64,000 nt of DNA. It comes from Lucinisca nassula (lineage: Eukaryota; Mollusca; Bivalvia; Lucinida; Lucinidae). Position numbers and translations under genes: made by a program. Positions 34,244 to 44,108 of the stretch are shown piece by piece. The notes under the pieces were generated by a model. The model was not told where the DNA came from and searched no databases. It saw nothing but the letters and a program-made list of their open reading frames with translations. The stretch covers positions 13,218,538 through 13,282,537 of the forward strand of contig OY757017.1 of the NCBI GenBank assembly GCA_963580285.1, read 5' to 3'. Position 1 is the stretch's first letter. Every line of letters starts with the position of its first letter.

Positions 34244-34849
34244 CCGGGCCGCGACATACCAAAGTCGTTAAAAATGGTACTAGCTGCTCCTCGTTTGGCA
34301 CTCAGATTTACGGGGTAGAGCTAGGACTGGTCGATCCAGTATCAGGATAATGTGACTGGGTGTGGTATCATGTAATGTGTCTGGGACATGATACTTCAGT
34401 GAGGCAGCACTATAAATGTGAGCATTGAGCTCCCTGTCGCAACCAGACACCGTAGTGATATGACTGAAAAATTGTTGAAAGCGACGTTAAACCCGAATTC
34501 ACACACACACACACACTCCAGTAGCTTCACCATTACTCCATGGAGGCATCTAGTACATGTATTTTGAACTGGTATGCTGTGTATGCTCATTATAACTGCC
34601 TCAATGAGGCAGTTCTACTGAGTATACACAATAATCCTTTGTTTTATAGAACCTTGTAAATATATCTTCAAGTCTTCTCTATTATGCCTCATGGCCTGGC
34701 ACGACCTTCAGTATTGTGAACTACCCCTATCTCGAACATTTTTTAGATAATTATAGATATCTCAAAATTGTATTTAATAGTAAAATGGCACCCCATAAAG
34801 AAGTAAATACAGCATATGTTTTCATGATGGAAACATAACCATTTGACAA

Positions 34850-35150
34850 AGTGTAATCTTTCGTATGTCTAAAACAGTTATATTTCTGATGAAAATTCAT
34901 GATATATATCTTATCTATATACATGTGTACAAGATTTTCTAGCTTATATTTCTGACGAAAATTTGTGATATATTTCTTATCTATAGGAAGTGCAAAGCCA
35001 CTGAACCGTGGGTGCTCATTAGAACCATATCACTGTGGGCTTCTAACGAGTAGATCAACACAACCTATGTCTTTTAGCCAAAATATGGAAAATAAACCCC
35101 AGTTTTCTCTATATAAAGTTGTGTTTAGAAAGGTGTTTATTACAAGGACT
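34850..35150. mobile_element. MITE M2, degenerate
   Basis: It has AACCGTGGGTGCTCATTAGAAC and a matching ACAACCTATGTCTTTTAG arm, with TTCTCTATATAAAG toward the right as in other M2 copies. The left end is unclear. Confidence 0.5.
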
Positions 35151-35153
35151 TGT

Positions 35154-35399
35154 TAACCCATAAAATGCCAATCATGACAATTGTCGTCTGCTTTGCCATC
35201 TGCCAGTTACCTTTAAAGTCATTTTTTTGCAAACAGTGTGGACCAGATCAGACTGCTCCTGTAGGAGCAGTCTGATCTGGGTCAACACTGTTTACCTGTA
35301 TGCAAAGATATTTTTTAAAATGTTTGCAAAAAAAAATCAGCAGATGACATAAGCAGACGACATTTTCAGATGTAGTTTTTCTCGGCATCTTAAAGGTTA
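35154..35399. mobile_element. MITE M11, second copy
   Basis: The ends are TTAACCCATAAAATGCCAATC and CGGCATCTTAAAGGTTAA. The M4-type hairpin is at 35228-35294. The right end lies 25 bp from the exon 6 donor. Confidence 0.65.
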
Positions 35400-35424
35400 A
35401 TATGATGGTGAAGTATTAACTTAC

Positions 35425-35669
35425 GACAAAATCCACAGTATGCTCGACAGTTCTTGTCAGCCCATTGCGTATATGGATCATTGCATGATTGCTGACCATA
35501 AGCGTCACAGTTAGACAGTAAATCGTAACAACCTGAGACTGGTGGGGTTGGAGTAACAGGGACCTTGGCGGTGGTTGTAGATGGCTGGTTACATTCTGGT
35601 AGCTGGCAACACTGACCCGGTAGGGTAACCAGGTGACAGGATGGTGGGAGGCTGGTGTAGCTTGGACAC
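35425..35669 (-). CDS. Exon 6: second half of VWC domain C fused to ShK domain 1
   Basis: This 245-bp exon carries two modules. CPSYTSLPPSC and LPGQCCQLPEC close the VWC domain. A short Thr/Pro linker (STTTAKVPVTPTPP) follows. The last part is a six-cysteine ShK-type domain with QWADKNC and CGFC near its end. The acceptor is TTCCAAG and the donor is GTC|GTAAGTTA. ShK domains occur in cnidarian toxins but also in many metazoan peptidases and matrix proteins. The modular context here argues for a structural or binding role, not a toxin. Confidence 0.86.
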
Positions 35670-36089
35670 CTTGGAAAAAGAGAAATAAGAAATTTCAGTA
35701 GTTGTCTATACCATTTGAGCCAGGGCACAGCATTTCCTACTATTTATATGTGTTCCCAGCAAAGAATTAGATTAGCCTATGCATCCATATAGTGACCGGA
35801 GACTTCTCTTGCAGTATGAATGAGCACTGGGCCCTTAGCTATCCTTAGAGCACACAACGATCCTCTGATCAGACTGCGTGGAAGCACAGGCTGATCTGTC
35901 TTCGCTGGGCACACATGTAAATTGTAGGAAATGCTGTGCCCCGGCTCAATTCATAATTACACTAAATTGGATTTATCAGGGGAAATGACTATACCCCAAC
36001 TTTAGAGGTTTTTTTTTTATTGAAAAGGGGATCCAATGGTTAATCTTCTAGTATACCAAGTTTAAGGCTTCTAGCTTATATAGGTCTGG

Positions 36090-36560
36090 GTTGTGGCCAT
36101 CTTAAATTCTTTAAGGTAAGGAACTGTTAATTAATTATGCAACAAATCACAGGGCGAAGAGTGTGAAGAGTGACGTCATTAAAAGCTGGCAATTTATGAT
36201 GTCATTCATAGGTTCCTTGATGTTAGATGTTGTAACGTCACTTTCTCGCATCGAAAACATTACAAAAGGACATAAATGCATGTATTACAGTCAATATTTG
36301 TTGCGGGATTTTTTTTAACAAAGGTGAAAGGCTGTGGGAATTAGAAGGAAACAACAACATCACTGCCGATTTTCAGCTTGTTAGAATCGAAATAGATCTG
36401 CTCTAGCCTGTCGGTCAGTTGTAAGTAGACAAATCACACATGCTACACGCTAGTGATTTGTCTACTTTACAAATGACCTCAAAACTCTGATTTATTACTC
36501 AAATAATCACAGCTAGAGTTGATCTAACCTGAAAGTCTACCCTGAAAATGGCAGCTGCTG
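36090..36560 (+). repeat. Dispersed repeat M10, second copy
   Basis: It matches 17095-17530 in order and orientation, with a local inverted pair GTAGACAAATCAC / GTGATTTGTCTAC that the other copy lacks. Confidence 0.5.
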
Positions 36561-36654
36561 ATGACAGCTTATTTGACCCTTTGGATATCCAGATCCCTAG
36601 ATCAAGACATGCCAAAAGCAGGTGTGACGAAAGAGTCATTCATTACATACATAG

Positions 36655-37185
36655 TGCATTCTTTCACATATTCAATATGGTCATTTTTCTGATTAAAGTT
36701 TGTAAAAATCTTCTTACTTATATCTGAAACATAGGCTGTAGGTGCTTATCAGAACCGCCTCACTTGGACCGTTCTAACGAGCACCAATAACCTATGTTGT
36801 CCCCGTCCACCGGGGCTTGGAGAAATAGATTTGGCTGCAGGATGCTTCCGCACAGAGCTGAAACCCACTGCACACAAGAACTGGTAAGCTGCTACAAAGG
36901 CCTAAGCCTGCCCAGGCAAAGTGGTGCAAGTCCAGGCAAAGTGGTGCAAGTTAGCCCGGCCTAGCATATGAACTTTATTGGTTTCATTAGGCAGCAAGGA
37001 CTGAGATGTCATTTCATCTCAGTGCCAGGTAAAAGTCCCACAAAATTGGCAGCAACATCTCCAAAATGACCTAAATAATGTTGATGAGGTTGTTAAACCT
37101 CAAATTTAACAAACAAACCAACAACCTATGTCTTGGAGCAGAAAAAAGAAAAATGATGTATACCCTGTAAACCCAAGTTTTCTCA
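36655..37185. mobile_element. MITE M2 split by SINE-like S3 (36800-37124)
   Basis: The M2 hairpin is opened at AACCTATGT, which is present on both sides of the insert. S3 here is plus-oriented. It starts GTCCCCGTCCACCGGGGC, carries a 20-bp direct duplication (TCCAGGCAAAGTGGTGCAAG), then GAGATGTCATTTCATCTC, and ends AACAAACAAACC. Confidence 0.65.
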
Positions 37186-37260
37186 GTATGACGTGGGATA
37201 TACTGGGGTGCTCATTACACGGAATAATTATCATAATGAATATTTAAACAATCAACTTAC

Positions 37261-37375
37261 TTGTCATTACAGGTATATTGTCCATGCTGAGCATCGGTAC
37301 ACTCACACGAGTAGTCACACCCGTCATCCCAAGTCTGACCCTGGGAGTAGATATGCCCATTGTAGATACAGCGAT
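37261..37375 (-). CDS. Exon 5: first half of VWC domain C
   Basis: The 115-bp exon encodes RCIYNGHIYSQGQTWDDGC, then CEC and a closing Cys. The acceptor is TTCTACAG and the donor is AA|GTAAGTTG. The leftover AA joins G of the next exon to give Lys before the CP that opens the second half. The intron before it, in transcript order, is the longest in the window (37376-53157) and holds the nested LINE. Confidence 0.86.
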
Positions 37376-37613
37376 CTGTAGAACAAGGTTATACAAGTTA
37401 TTATCTATAACCTATTTCAGATAGAAAACCCTAAAACAGGACATTGCAAACAGTGCAGACCCAGAACAAATGCCACAGAAAGCAACATCTGATCAGGACC
37501 TTCACTGTTTGCAAAAAGTTCAGCCATTTTCTTAACAGATTTCTAAAAATAACTAAAATAAATTCCTGGCACAATATCTATAGAGGACGAGTTCTTTCAG
37601 TTCAAAAAAGGTT

Positions 37614-37832
37614 AATCACCACAACCTCATTATAACACGGTTCATTATAACATAGTTTGGATATAATTCGGTTTCAAGATGGATCCAAAAAATGTGTAGA
37701 TTATGTAGAAAAATGACCATAAATGGTCATTTTTCTATATAATCTACACATTTTTGTTTGGATATAATATGGTTGTTTAACTAACAAGGTTTCTGCTTTG
37801 GACCGCATTAATAGTGTTATATAGAGGTTGTG
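37614..37832. mobile_element. MITE M5, complete copy
   Basis: TAATCACCACAACCTC on the left and GAGGTTGTGGTGTA on the right give the TIR. The core is GATTATGTAGAAAAATGACC mirrored around AAATGG. Confidence 0.75.
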
Positions 37833-38499
37833 GTGTATTGAGATATAAAGATCTAAGCAAACAGTGCAGACCTAAATCAGACTGCTCCGATAGCTTCTTT
37901 CGAGGAGCAGTTTTGACACCTATGTTTTTGATGCACTAAAACAACACAATTTCAATACATAAACCCAACATGGGGCCATGGTAATAAAATATTTTTCAGC
38001 ATGAAATTTTCAGTGCTCATAAATATTAATTTGTAAGCAAATGAATCAATTTCGAGTTCAGATGAGCTGGGAATATTTTTTGTCCTGCTCAGAACTCAGG
38101 CCCAATTTCTTGCTCAAGTAAGATGAATATGAACAATTTTGTATAGAGGACCCTTGTTAAAACAACAGAATTTATTCCCTTACATTTTACCTTTATAAAG
38201 AATTTGCCACTATAACCCATATATTGCAATGGAATATTCCACCTAATGAGTTTGGAGTGGTCCATTTCCAATTATAGGGGTGCCAGGTTAGTTTTGTTTG
38301 TGGTACGTTTTTCAAACATGTAAGGACTTTAAGCAACAGTGTATACCCTGATCAGATGCTGCATTATGCAGCATTTGATCTGGGTCTACAATGTTTGCCA
38401 AAAAAAGGGCCACTAGGCATATATGGGATAAAGAAGCTCAATAAGTAGAATAATAGGGAATAAAGGGCCTTTTTCCCTTATTAACTCCTTAAATCAATA

Positions 38500-38532
38500 T
38501 ATATTGTGAACATTTGTTAGAACTGCCATGCA
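38500..38532. mobile_element. Left arm of a palindromic MITE used as LINE target
   Basis: TTGTGAACATTTGTTAGAAC then TGCCA is the mirror, with three mismatches, of TGGCAATTTTAACAAATATT then CACAA at 51834-51862. Before LINE insertion the two arms met across TGCAG. The last 14 bases (38519-38532) are the LINE target duplication. Confidence 0.75.
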
Positions 38533-38783
38533 CTCCAGGTTCAGTCTTCGGACAGGTAGGACGTATTAATCTCTCTCTTCAGTTATTATTTTTTGCGTTT
38601 ATCTTGCCTTCTTGACACAATACCCAGTGTCATACCTATTTTCACACCTTTCCAAGCTGTGAAAATTGGCTTCTAGAAGTGTAAAAAAGTGACATCTTGA
38701 TTAGTATATTGTATTAGTATATTGTCAGTATATTGTTAGTATATTGTTGATTAGTATTGTTAGTATTGTTGATTGGTAGAAAA

Positions 38784-40793
38784 ATGAGATCAAAGACACA
38801 TGATGAGGTCGCGACAGGCTCAGGGACCCAGGGTACGGGCCCGGGGGTGGACTCTGCTGATCCAAAACAGCTGGCTGGGGAGGGGGAGGGCCTGGACAAC
38901 ACCAGGGATGTTTGCGATATGGTTGCGGACCTGGTGGCGAGCCCTGCAGGGGGGACCTCGGAAACAGAGTTCTCTGAGCCCCTCCCTGGAGGGCCCGCCC
39001 CTCAGGGTAAGGACTGGGAGGGCCAGATTAGGCAAAAAACCCTCGCCCTGCCGCGATCCCTGGGGTCAAACATGACCTCAACCCCAAAACCCGGGTCTTC
39101 TAAAGGGAAGGTGGCCCCTGATCAGACTGATCAGAGCCAGGCAGCAGGTCAGAAGCGGGATAGGACATACCTGTCAAGCGACTCAGAGGGGGAGTCCTTC
39201 GAGGGGCGCCCATTACCTAAGGCCATAAACCTTGGATTGGGGGAGGGGGTGAAAGACCTGGATTCAGTCCTGGTCATTGACTCTGGGGCCGAGGAGGAGG
39301 ACATGGAGAAAGGGGGCTTCACGGAAGTGGGCAAAAAAAATGGGAGGACACACAAAGAGGGGAGCATGGCTAGGGCTAGGGCTCAATCCCACGTCCCTAC
39401 CCCCGCCTCAAGCAAGGAAAGAACGGAGGCGCGCCAAACAGCGGCGACGGGCATGACGTACGTTTACGTTATGTTCGCGCTGGTGGGGGGCGCTTTCCCC
39501 ATACAGAAAATGGAACAGTTTGCGACCAGTTTCAAGACCTACATAGGGGAGGTCATCGAAGCCCATGCCCCTGGGAAGGGAAAGGGCCCCATTTTCAAAA
39601 TCCCGGCTGCCAAAGAAGTAAAAGCGAAGGGTTTTCACTACCAGGGGCTCGAACTCAAAATTACAATAGGCACAAGCTTAGCGGAACTACAAGGTAGCGC
39701 AAACAACACGCGCAATAACCAGCAACAAAAAATGACATACGCAACACTGAACATCGGGGCAAATATCAGGCAGGAAAAACTCAGGGAGATGTTTGACTTT
39801 GGGCGCTATCAGATTTGCGATGCACGTAGGATAGCGTCCAGGGGCAAAGATCTCGATTTAGTCAAATTGACATTTAATAAGGAAACACCGACTTTCGAGC
39901 TAACCAGTACAGCCGATATCACTTATCCTCTGCAACCATGCTTTTTGCAGTATTTGCGCTGTCAAAAATGTCAAAAATATGGACACTCGGAAAAAAACTG
40001 CAGAAGTAAAAAAAGCACATGCCCGCACTGTGCTGGGATCCATAAGCACAATGAATGCAAAACTAAACACAATAAAAAATGCGCAAACTGTGGATTAGCC
40101 GGCCATGGAGTAGCATGGCGCGGGTGCAACATTTTCCTCAATTACAAGGCGCAAATCGACCAAATAAACGGTCAAATAGCCAGAGATTGGGAACAAAAAA
40201 AAGCCCAAACACAAAATACCGCGCAAGAAATCAGGAGCTCCAGTGCGGCTTATACCGCACCCCCCAGTGCGGCTTATACCGCACCCCCCAGTGCGGCTTA
40301 TACGGCACCCCCCAGTGCGGCTTACATTGCAACCCCCAGTGCGGCCCATACCGCACCCCATGCACACAACACAAAGGAGACTTACACAAAAATGGAGGTC
40401 GAAACGCTAATCGCGGCGGCGATAAAAAAAGCCACGAGCTCAATCTTGCACGAGCTCAACAAACAAAATCTGCTGAGCACCAAGGCGTCAGATGAGGTCA
40501 TAGACCTCGTCGTCGAAAATGCCACTGCAAACATAATGGAAACCGACAACATGAATACGTCGGGCACCACAGGGGTACACACCGCAAATAGCGAGAACCC
40601 CCAATCACCTACAGAAGCAACGAAAGAAATAAGCACCGCACCTGCACCCGCACAAAATAGGCGGAAAACAATAATCCCAAGGAGGCAACATAACAAACGC
40701 GAACCACAAGAGCTCTTAAGGAAAAACGCGGACTATAGCTCCACCGATCCTAGACCAAGGATCAAGGGTGGACGTAAAAACTCACGCCGTTAA
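38784..40793 (+). CDS. LINE ORF1, gag-like nucleic-acid-binding protein
   Basis: An intact 669-residue frame from ATG at 38784. An open upstream stretch lacks an ATG. The first third is acidic and low-complexity, and a middle region (residues about 215-390) is more ordered. Three zinc-knuckle motifs follow (about 392-450): CQKCQKYGHSEKNC (CX2CX4HX4C), CPHCAGIHKHNEC and CANCGLAGHGVAWRGC. A run of AAYTAPPS repeats comes after them, then a basic C-terminus rich in Arg/Lys. Gag-like ORF1 proteins bind the element RNA in the RNP. It ends 26 bp before ORF2. G/C-rich codon use differs from the A/T-rich host introns. Confidence 0.9.
   Translation: MRSKTHDEVATGSGTQGTGPGVDSADPKQLAGEGEGLDNTRDVCDMVADLVASPAGGTSETEFSEPLPGGPAPQGKDWEGQIRQKTLALPRSLGSNMTSTPKPGSSKGKVAPDQTDQSQAAGQKRDRTYLSSDSEGESFEGRPLPKAINLGLGEGVKDLDSVLVIDSGAEEEDMEKGGFTEVGKKNGRTHKEGSMARARAQSHVPTPASSKERTEARQTAATGMTYVYVMFALVGGAFPIQKMEQFATSFKTYIGEVIEAHAPGKGKGPIFKIPAAKEVKAKGFHYQGLELKITIGTSLAELQGSANNTRNNQQQKMTYATLNIGANIRQEKLREMFDFGRYQICDARRIASRGKDLDLVKLTFNKETPTFELTSTADITYPLQPCFLQYLRCQKCQKYGHSEKNCRSKKSTCPHCAGIHKHNECKTKHNKKCANCGLAGHGVAWRGCNIFLNYKAQIDQINGQIARDWEQKKAQTQNTAQEIRSSSAAYTAPPSAAYTAPPSAAYTAPPSAAYIATPSAAHTAPHAHNTKETYTKMEVETLIAAAIKKATSSILHELNKQNLLSTKASDEVIDLVVENATANIMETDNMNTSGTTGVHTANSENPQSPTEATKEISTAPAPAQNRRKTIIPRRQHNKREPQELLRKNADYSSTDPRPRIKGGRKNSRR
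40241..40358 (+). repeat. 24-bp in-frame coding repeat in ORF1
   Basis: AGTGCGGCTTATACCGCACC followed by CCCC occurs about five times, each giving eight residues (SAAYTAPP). GTGCGG...CCGCAC is self-complementary, so each unit can form a small hairpin. Later copies are mutated (SAAYIATP, SAAHTAPH). Confidence 0.85.
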
Positions 40794-40819
40794 AACAAAA
40801 AATATATTACTGCCTAATT

Positions 40820-41799
40820 ATGGATCCCAGCACCACTGCTAAAATCCGCGTGTTACAGTGGAACGCCCGTAGTCTGTCTGGCAAGGAGAACGGAACAAAA
40901 CTCGGGGCCTTAGGCCATTATCTAGAAACTTTAGGCTACACACCGGAGGTAATAGCTATTCAAGAAACTTTCTCAAAAAAAGATAGTAAACCAACAAAAC
41001 TTCCAGGATATAAAACCCCGGTCAGTTTCAGTAGGGAAAAGGGGAAACATGGGGGAGGACTAGCCACCTTTATCAAATCAGGACTAGATTCGGAAGAAAT
41101 CAAATTTAGACACACAAAAAAAGAAATAGAGGTGGTGATCGTCAGACTTTTTGGACAAAATGAAAACATAGACGTCGTTAACTTTTATGCACCACCCCAA
41201 ACAAATGTAACGTCTGACGATTATGATGAAATTTATAAAAAAAGTGGGGAAAAAATCAGTTTTCTTGGGGGACTTCAATGCCAGACATGAACTATGGGAG
41301 ACAAACCACAACCCCACATACGACAAACGGCGAGGCCTAGAACTGGTCGAGTTCATAAATAGCACAGATTACGTAATCCTAAACACGGGGTGTGGCACAC
41401 GACTCAACGTCGAGCGCGGAAGCACGAGCGCCATAGACTTAACACTGGTCAGCGCATCACTATGCCGATCTAGTGAGTGGCACGTGGGAGACGACACGAT
41501 GGGAAGCGACCACTTCCCCATCCTGACGTCGCTCAACGTCACTCACAAATGCGTAACGCAGCGGCCTGCCCGACGTTGGAAATTAGACAAAGCAGACTGG
41601 GACCTCTTTAGGCAGCAACTTAAACACATTAACATATCCCTCGAAGGCACAAATATCGATAAAAGCAATGAGGATTTTGTTTCGGAAATAATGGCGGCAT
41701 GTGAAAAATCAATACCAAAAACGCAACCAAAAAATAAGCATAAAAACACCCTGCCATGGTGGGATGAAAATTGTAGCGAGGCAGTCAAAAAGAAAAATA
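40820..41799 (+). pseudogene. LINE ORF2 part 1: AP-type endonuclease, frameshifted
   Basis: It starts at ATG 40820 and encodes an apurinic-like endonuclease that would nick the target. Motifs in order: LQWNARSL, IQETF, NFYAPP, then in the next frame GDFNARHELW, SAIDLTLVS and GSDHFPI. The frame changes once between about 41223 and 41270. A seven-A run at 41237-41243 is the likeliest site of a one-base gain. The frame then stays open to the Helentron-like insertion at 41800, in a Lys-rich linker after WWDENCSEAVKKK. Confidence 0.85.
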
Positions 41800-42139
41800 A
41801 ACAAGACCTGTCGCCGGACAGGATAGCTCACCGGAAGTCGCGCTTAGACTAGTCGTGCAAAGTCAAATTTTCAGACTCATAATAGAAACAAAGTCACTAG
41901 GAAAGAAACCAGTGCTATATCAATATTTGGGGCTCACGTATGATTCAAGTTTGACTCATTATTATCACTTTTAATTCCATTTAACCCTTAGACATGAATC
42001 AACGAATCAAAACTTGCCAAATATAAAGGCTCTATTTCAAATGGTCAAGAAGTTATCAAAAAAGAAGATCACAGGACCAGGATCAAGGTTACAGGTCAAA
42101 ATTTTATAAAAGAATGGGAAGGCAATGTGACATGGAACC

Positions 42140-43700
42140 TACATATCAAGTAAGAAAGCTAGTGTTAAGGCAAAGTCACAAGGAACCTACATGGCAAATA
42201 TGAAGGCTCTACCTCAAAAGATTAGAAAATAATGATAAGTAGGTCAAAAGGTCAAAGGTCAAGGTCACAGGTAAAAACAATTTGTATAAGTGGTAAGGCA
42301 ATGACACTAGGAACATTCATGCTCTGGAGCGATAACAAAGTTTTTCTAAAAATAGCCACAGTGATCTTGACCTTGAGGCCATGACCTGCTCGAGATATTA
42401 TCATGAGCAACATTTGTGTGAAGTTCTATTAAAATCTGTTGAAAATATAGGAATTTATATACCAAGTATGAAGGTACTACCTCAAATGGTTACGAAGTTA
42501 TGATAAAGTAGGTCAAAGATAAAAAAAATTGTATGAGTGGAAAGGTGATATCACAAGGAACTTATAAGCCAAATATGAAGGCTCTATCTCAAATGGTTAT
42601 GAAGTTATGACAAAGTAGGTCAAAGGTCAAGGTCACAGATATTTTTTTTGTATGAGTGCTAAGGCAATGTCACAAGGAACCTACATGCCAAATATGAAGT
42701 CTCTATCTCAAATAGTTAAAAAATTATGACAAAGTAGGTCAAAGGTCCAGGGTCAAGGTCACGAGTTATAATAAAGTAGGTCACAGGTATTTTTTTTGCA
42801 TGAGCGGTAAGGCAATGTCACAAGGAACCTACATGCCAAATATGAAGTAGGTCAAAAGTCTATGGTCAAGGTCACAGGTCAAATTTTTTTGTATGAGTGA
42901 AAAGTGAATGTCACAAGGAACCTACATGCCAAATATGAAGGCTCTATCTCAAACCGTAAGAAATTTATAATAAAGAAGGTCAAAGGTCACAGGTCAAGGT
43001 CACAGGTCAAAATTTTTTGTATGAGTGTTAAGGCAATGTCACAAGGAACCTACATGCCAAATATGAAGGCTCTATCTCAAATGGTTACAAAGTTATGATC
43101 AAGTAGGTCAAAGGTCAAGGTCATCGGTATTTTTTTTTGTATGAGTGCTAAGGCAATGTCACAAGTACCTACATGCCAAATATGAAGTCTCTATCTCAAA
43201 TAGTTAAAAAATTATGACAAAGTAGGTCAAAGGTCCAGTGTCAAGGTCACAGGTCAAAATTTTTTGTATGAGTGGAAAGGGAATGCCTAAAGGAACATAC
43301 ATGCCAAATATGAAGGCTCTATCTCAAATGGTTAAAAAGTTATGATAAGTAGGTCAAATGGTCAAGGGTCAAGGTGACAGGTCAATTTTTTTTGTGCGAG
43401 TGGGAAGACAATGTGACAAGGAACATACATGCCAAATATAAAGGCTATATCTCTAACGGTTCTAAAGTTATGATAAAACAAAAAAAATACCATAATTACC
43501 ATAATAATTCAAAGTATGTGGCCTTGAACCCATGGTTACGGTCAAGGTTACAGGTCAAAATTGTTTGTATGTGTGGGAAGGCAATGTCACAAGGAACCCA
43601 CATGCCAAATATGAAGGCTCTATCTCAAACGGCTCCATAGTTATGTTAAAACAAAGAAATTACCATAATTACCATAAAATTCAAAGTATGTGACCTTGAC
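42140..43700 (+). repeat. Tandem array of about 100-140 bp inside H3
   Basis: Monomers share GGCAATGTCACAAGGAACC, TACATGCCAAATATGAAG, CTCTATCTCAAATGGTTA and AGTAGGTCAAAGGTCAAGG. Spacing is irregular (about 101-138 bp). Confidence 0.75.
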
Positions 43701-43992
43701 CCAAGGTTACGGTCATGAAAGCTGATGCTGCTGCTTAATAATTGAGATTAAGTATAAACTAAATCCATCAGAAGGTAAAGTAGTAATGAACTCCTAAAAC
43801 CTTTAACACAAAAACTTGAAAATTAGAATTCTAAGTCTGTGACCTTGACCCAAGGTCACGGATATGGCTACTGATATTGCAAATAAAAACTATACACCAG
43901 TATCTATCATGATACCAAATATAAACTCAATCCATGTAGGCATAAAAAAGAAATGAGCTTCTAAAAAACTTTAACACAAAACTTTAACATTT

Positions 43993-44015
43993 GTGGACGC
44001 CGACGCCGACGCCGA

Positions 44016-44048
<33 letters not shown>

Positions 44049-44063
44049 CGACGCCGACGCCGG
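43993..44063 (+). repeat. GACGCC hexanucleotide microsatellite
   Basis: About eleven copies of GACGCC, some GACACC, lie just before the 3' hairpin of H3, the same position as the GACG-type microsatellites in H1 and H2. Confidence 0.9.
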
Positions 44064-44108
44064 GGGTAGTAGAATAGCTTACCTGACCTATCGGTCCGGT
44101 GAGCTAAA

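Larger units (their letters stand above)
30859..34516 (+). mobile_element. tRNA-derived SINE A, split by a transposon
   Basis: The head GGCCCCGATAGCTCAGTTGG contains an A-box, and GGTTTGATCC matches a B-box. The body resumes at GCCGCGACATACC after the insertion, and the tail is a CA repeat. TCCAGTAGCTTC flanks the whole (30847-30858 and 34517-34528). The intact copy at 54264-54600 shows the uninterrupted order. Confidence 0.85.
41800..44108 (+). mobile_element. Helentron-like element H3 inside LINE ORF2
   Basis: The left end is AACAAGACCTGTC with GCCGGACAG and TAGCTCACCGG. The right end is the hairpin AGCTTACCTGACC-TATC-GGTCCGGTGAGCT followed by AAA. It has diverged H1-type ends. Excising exactly 41800-44108 joins A to T and restores a reading frame across the site with no target duplication, as expected for rolling-circle insertion. 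No coding capacity of its own is seen. Confidence 0.72.

Noticed and set aside
26675..35669. ShK exons read as venom toxin genes
   Set aside because: Each ShK unit is an internal module of a long VWC-containing protein, with phase-1 exon borders. ShK folds are common in non-toxin metazoan proteins.
40079..40495. Plus- and minus-strand frames overlapping ORF1 (GVRYKPHWG-type repeats)
   Set aside because: Shadows of the 24-bp coding repeat in other frames; ORF1 itself has the zinc knuckles.
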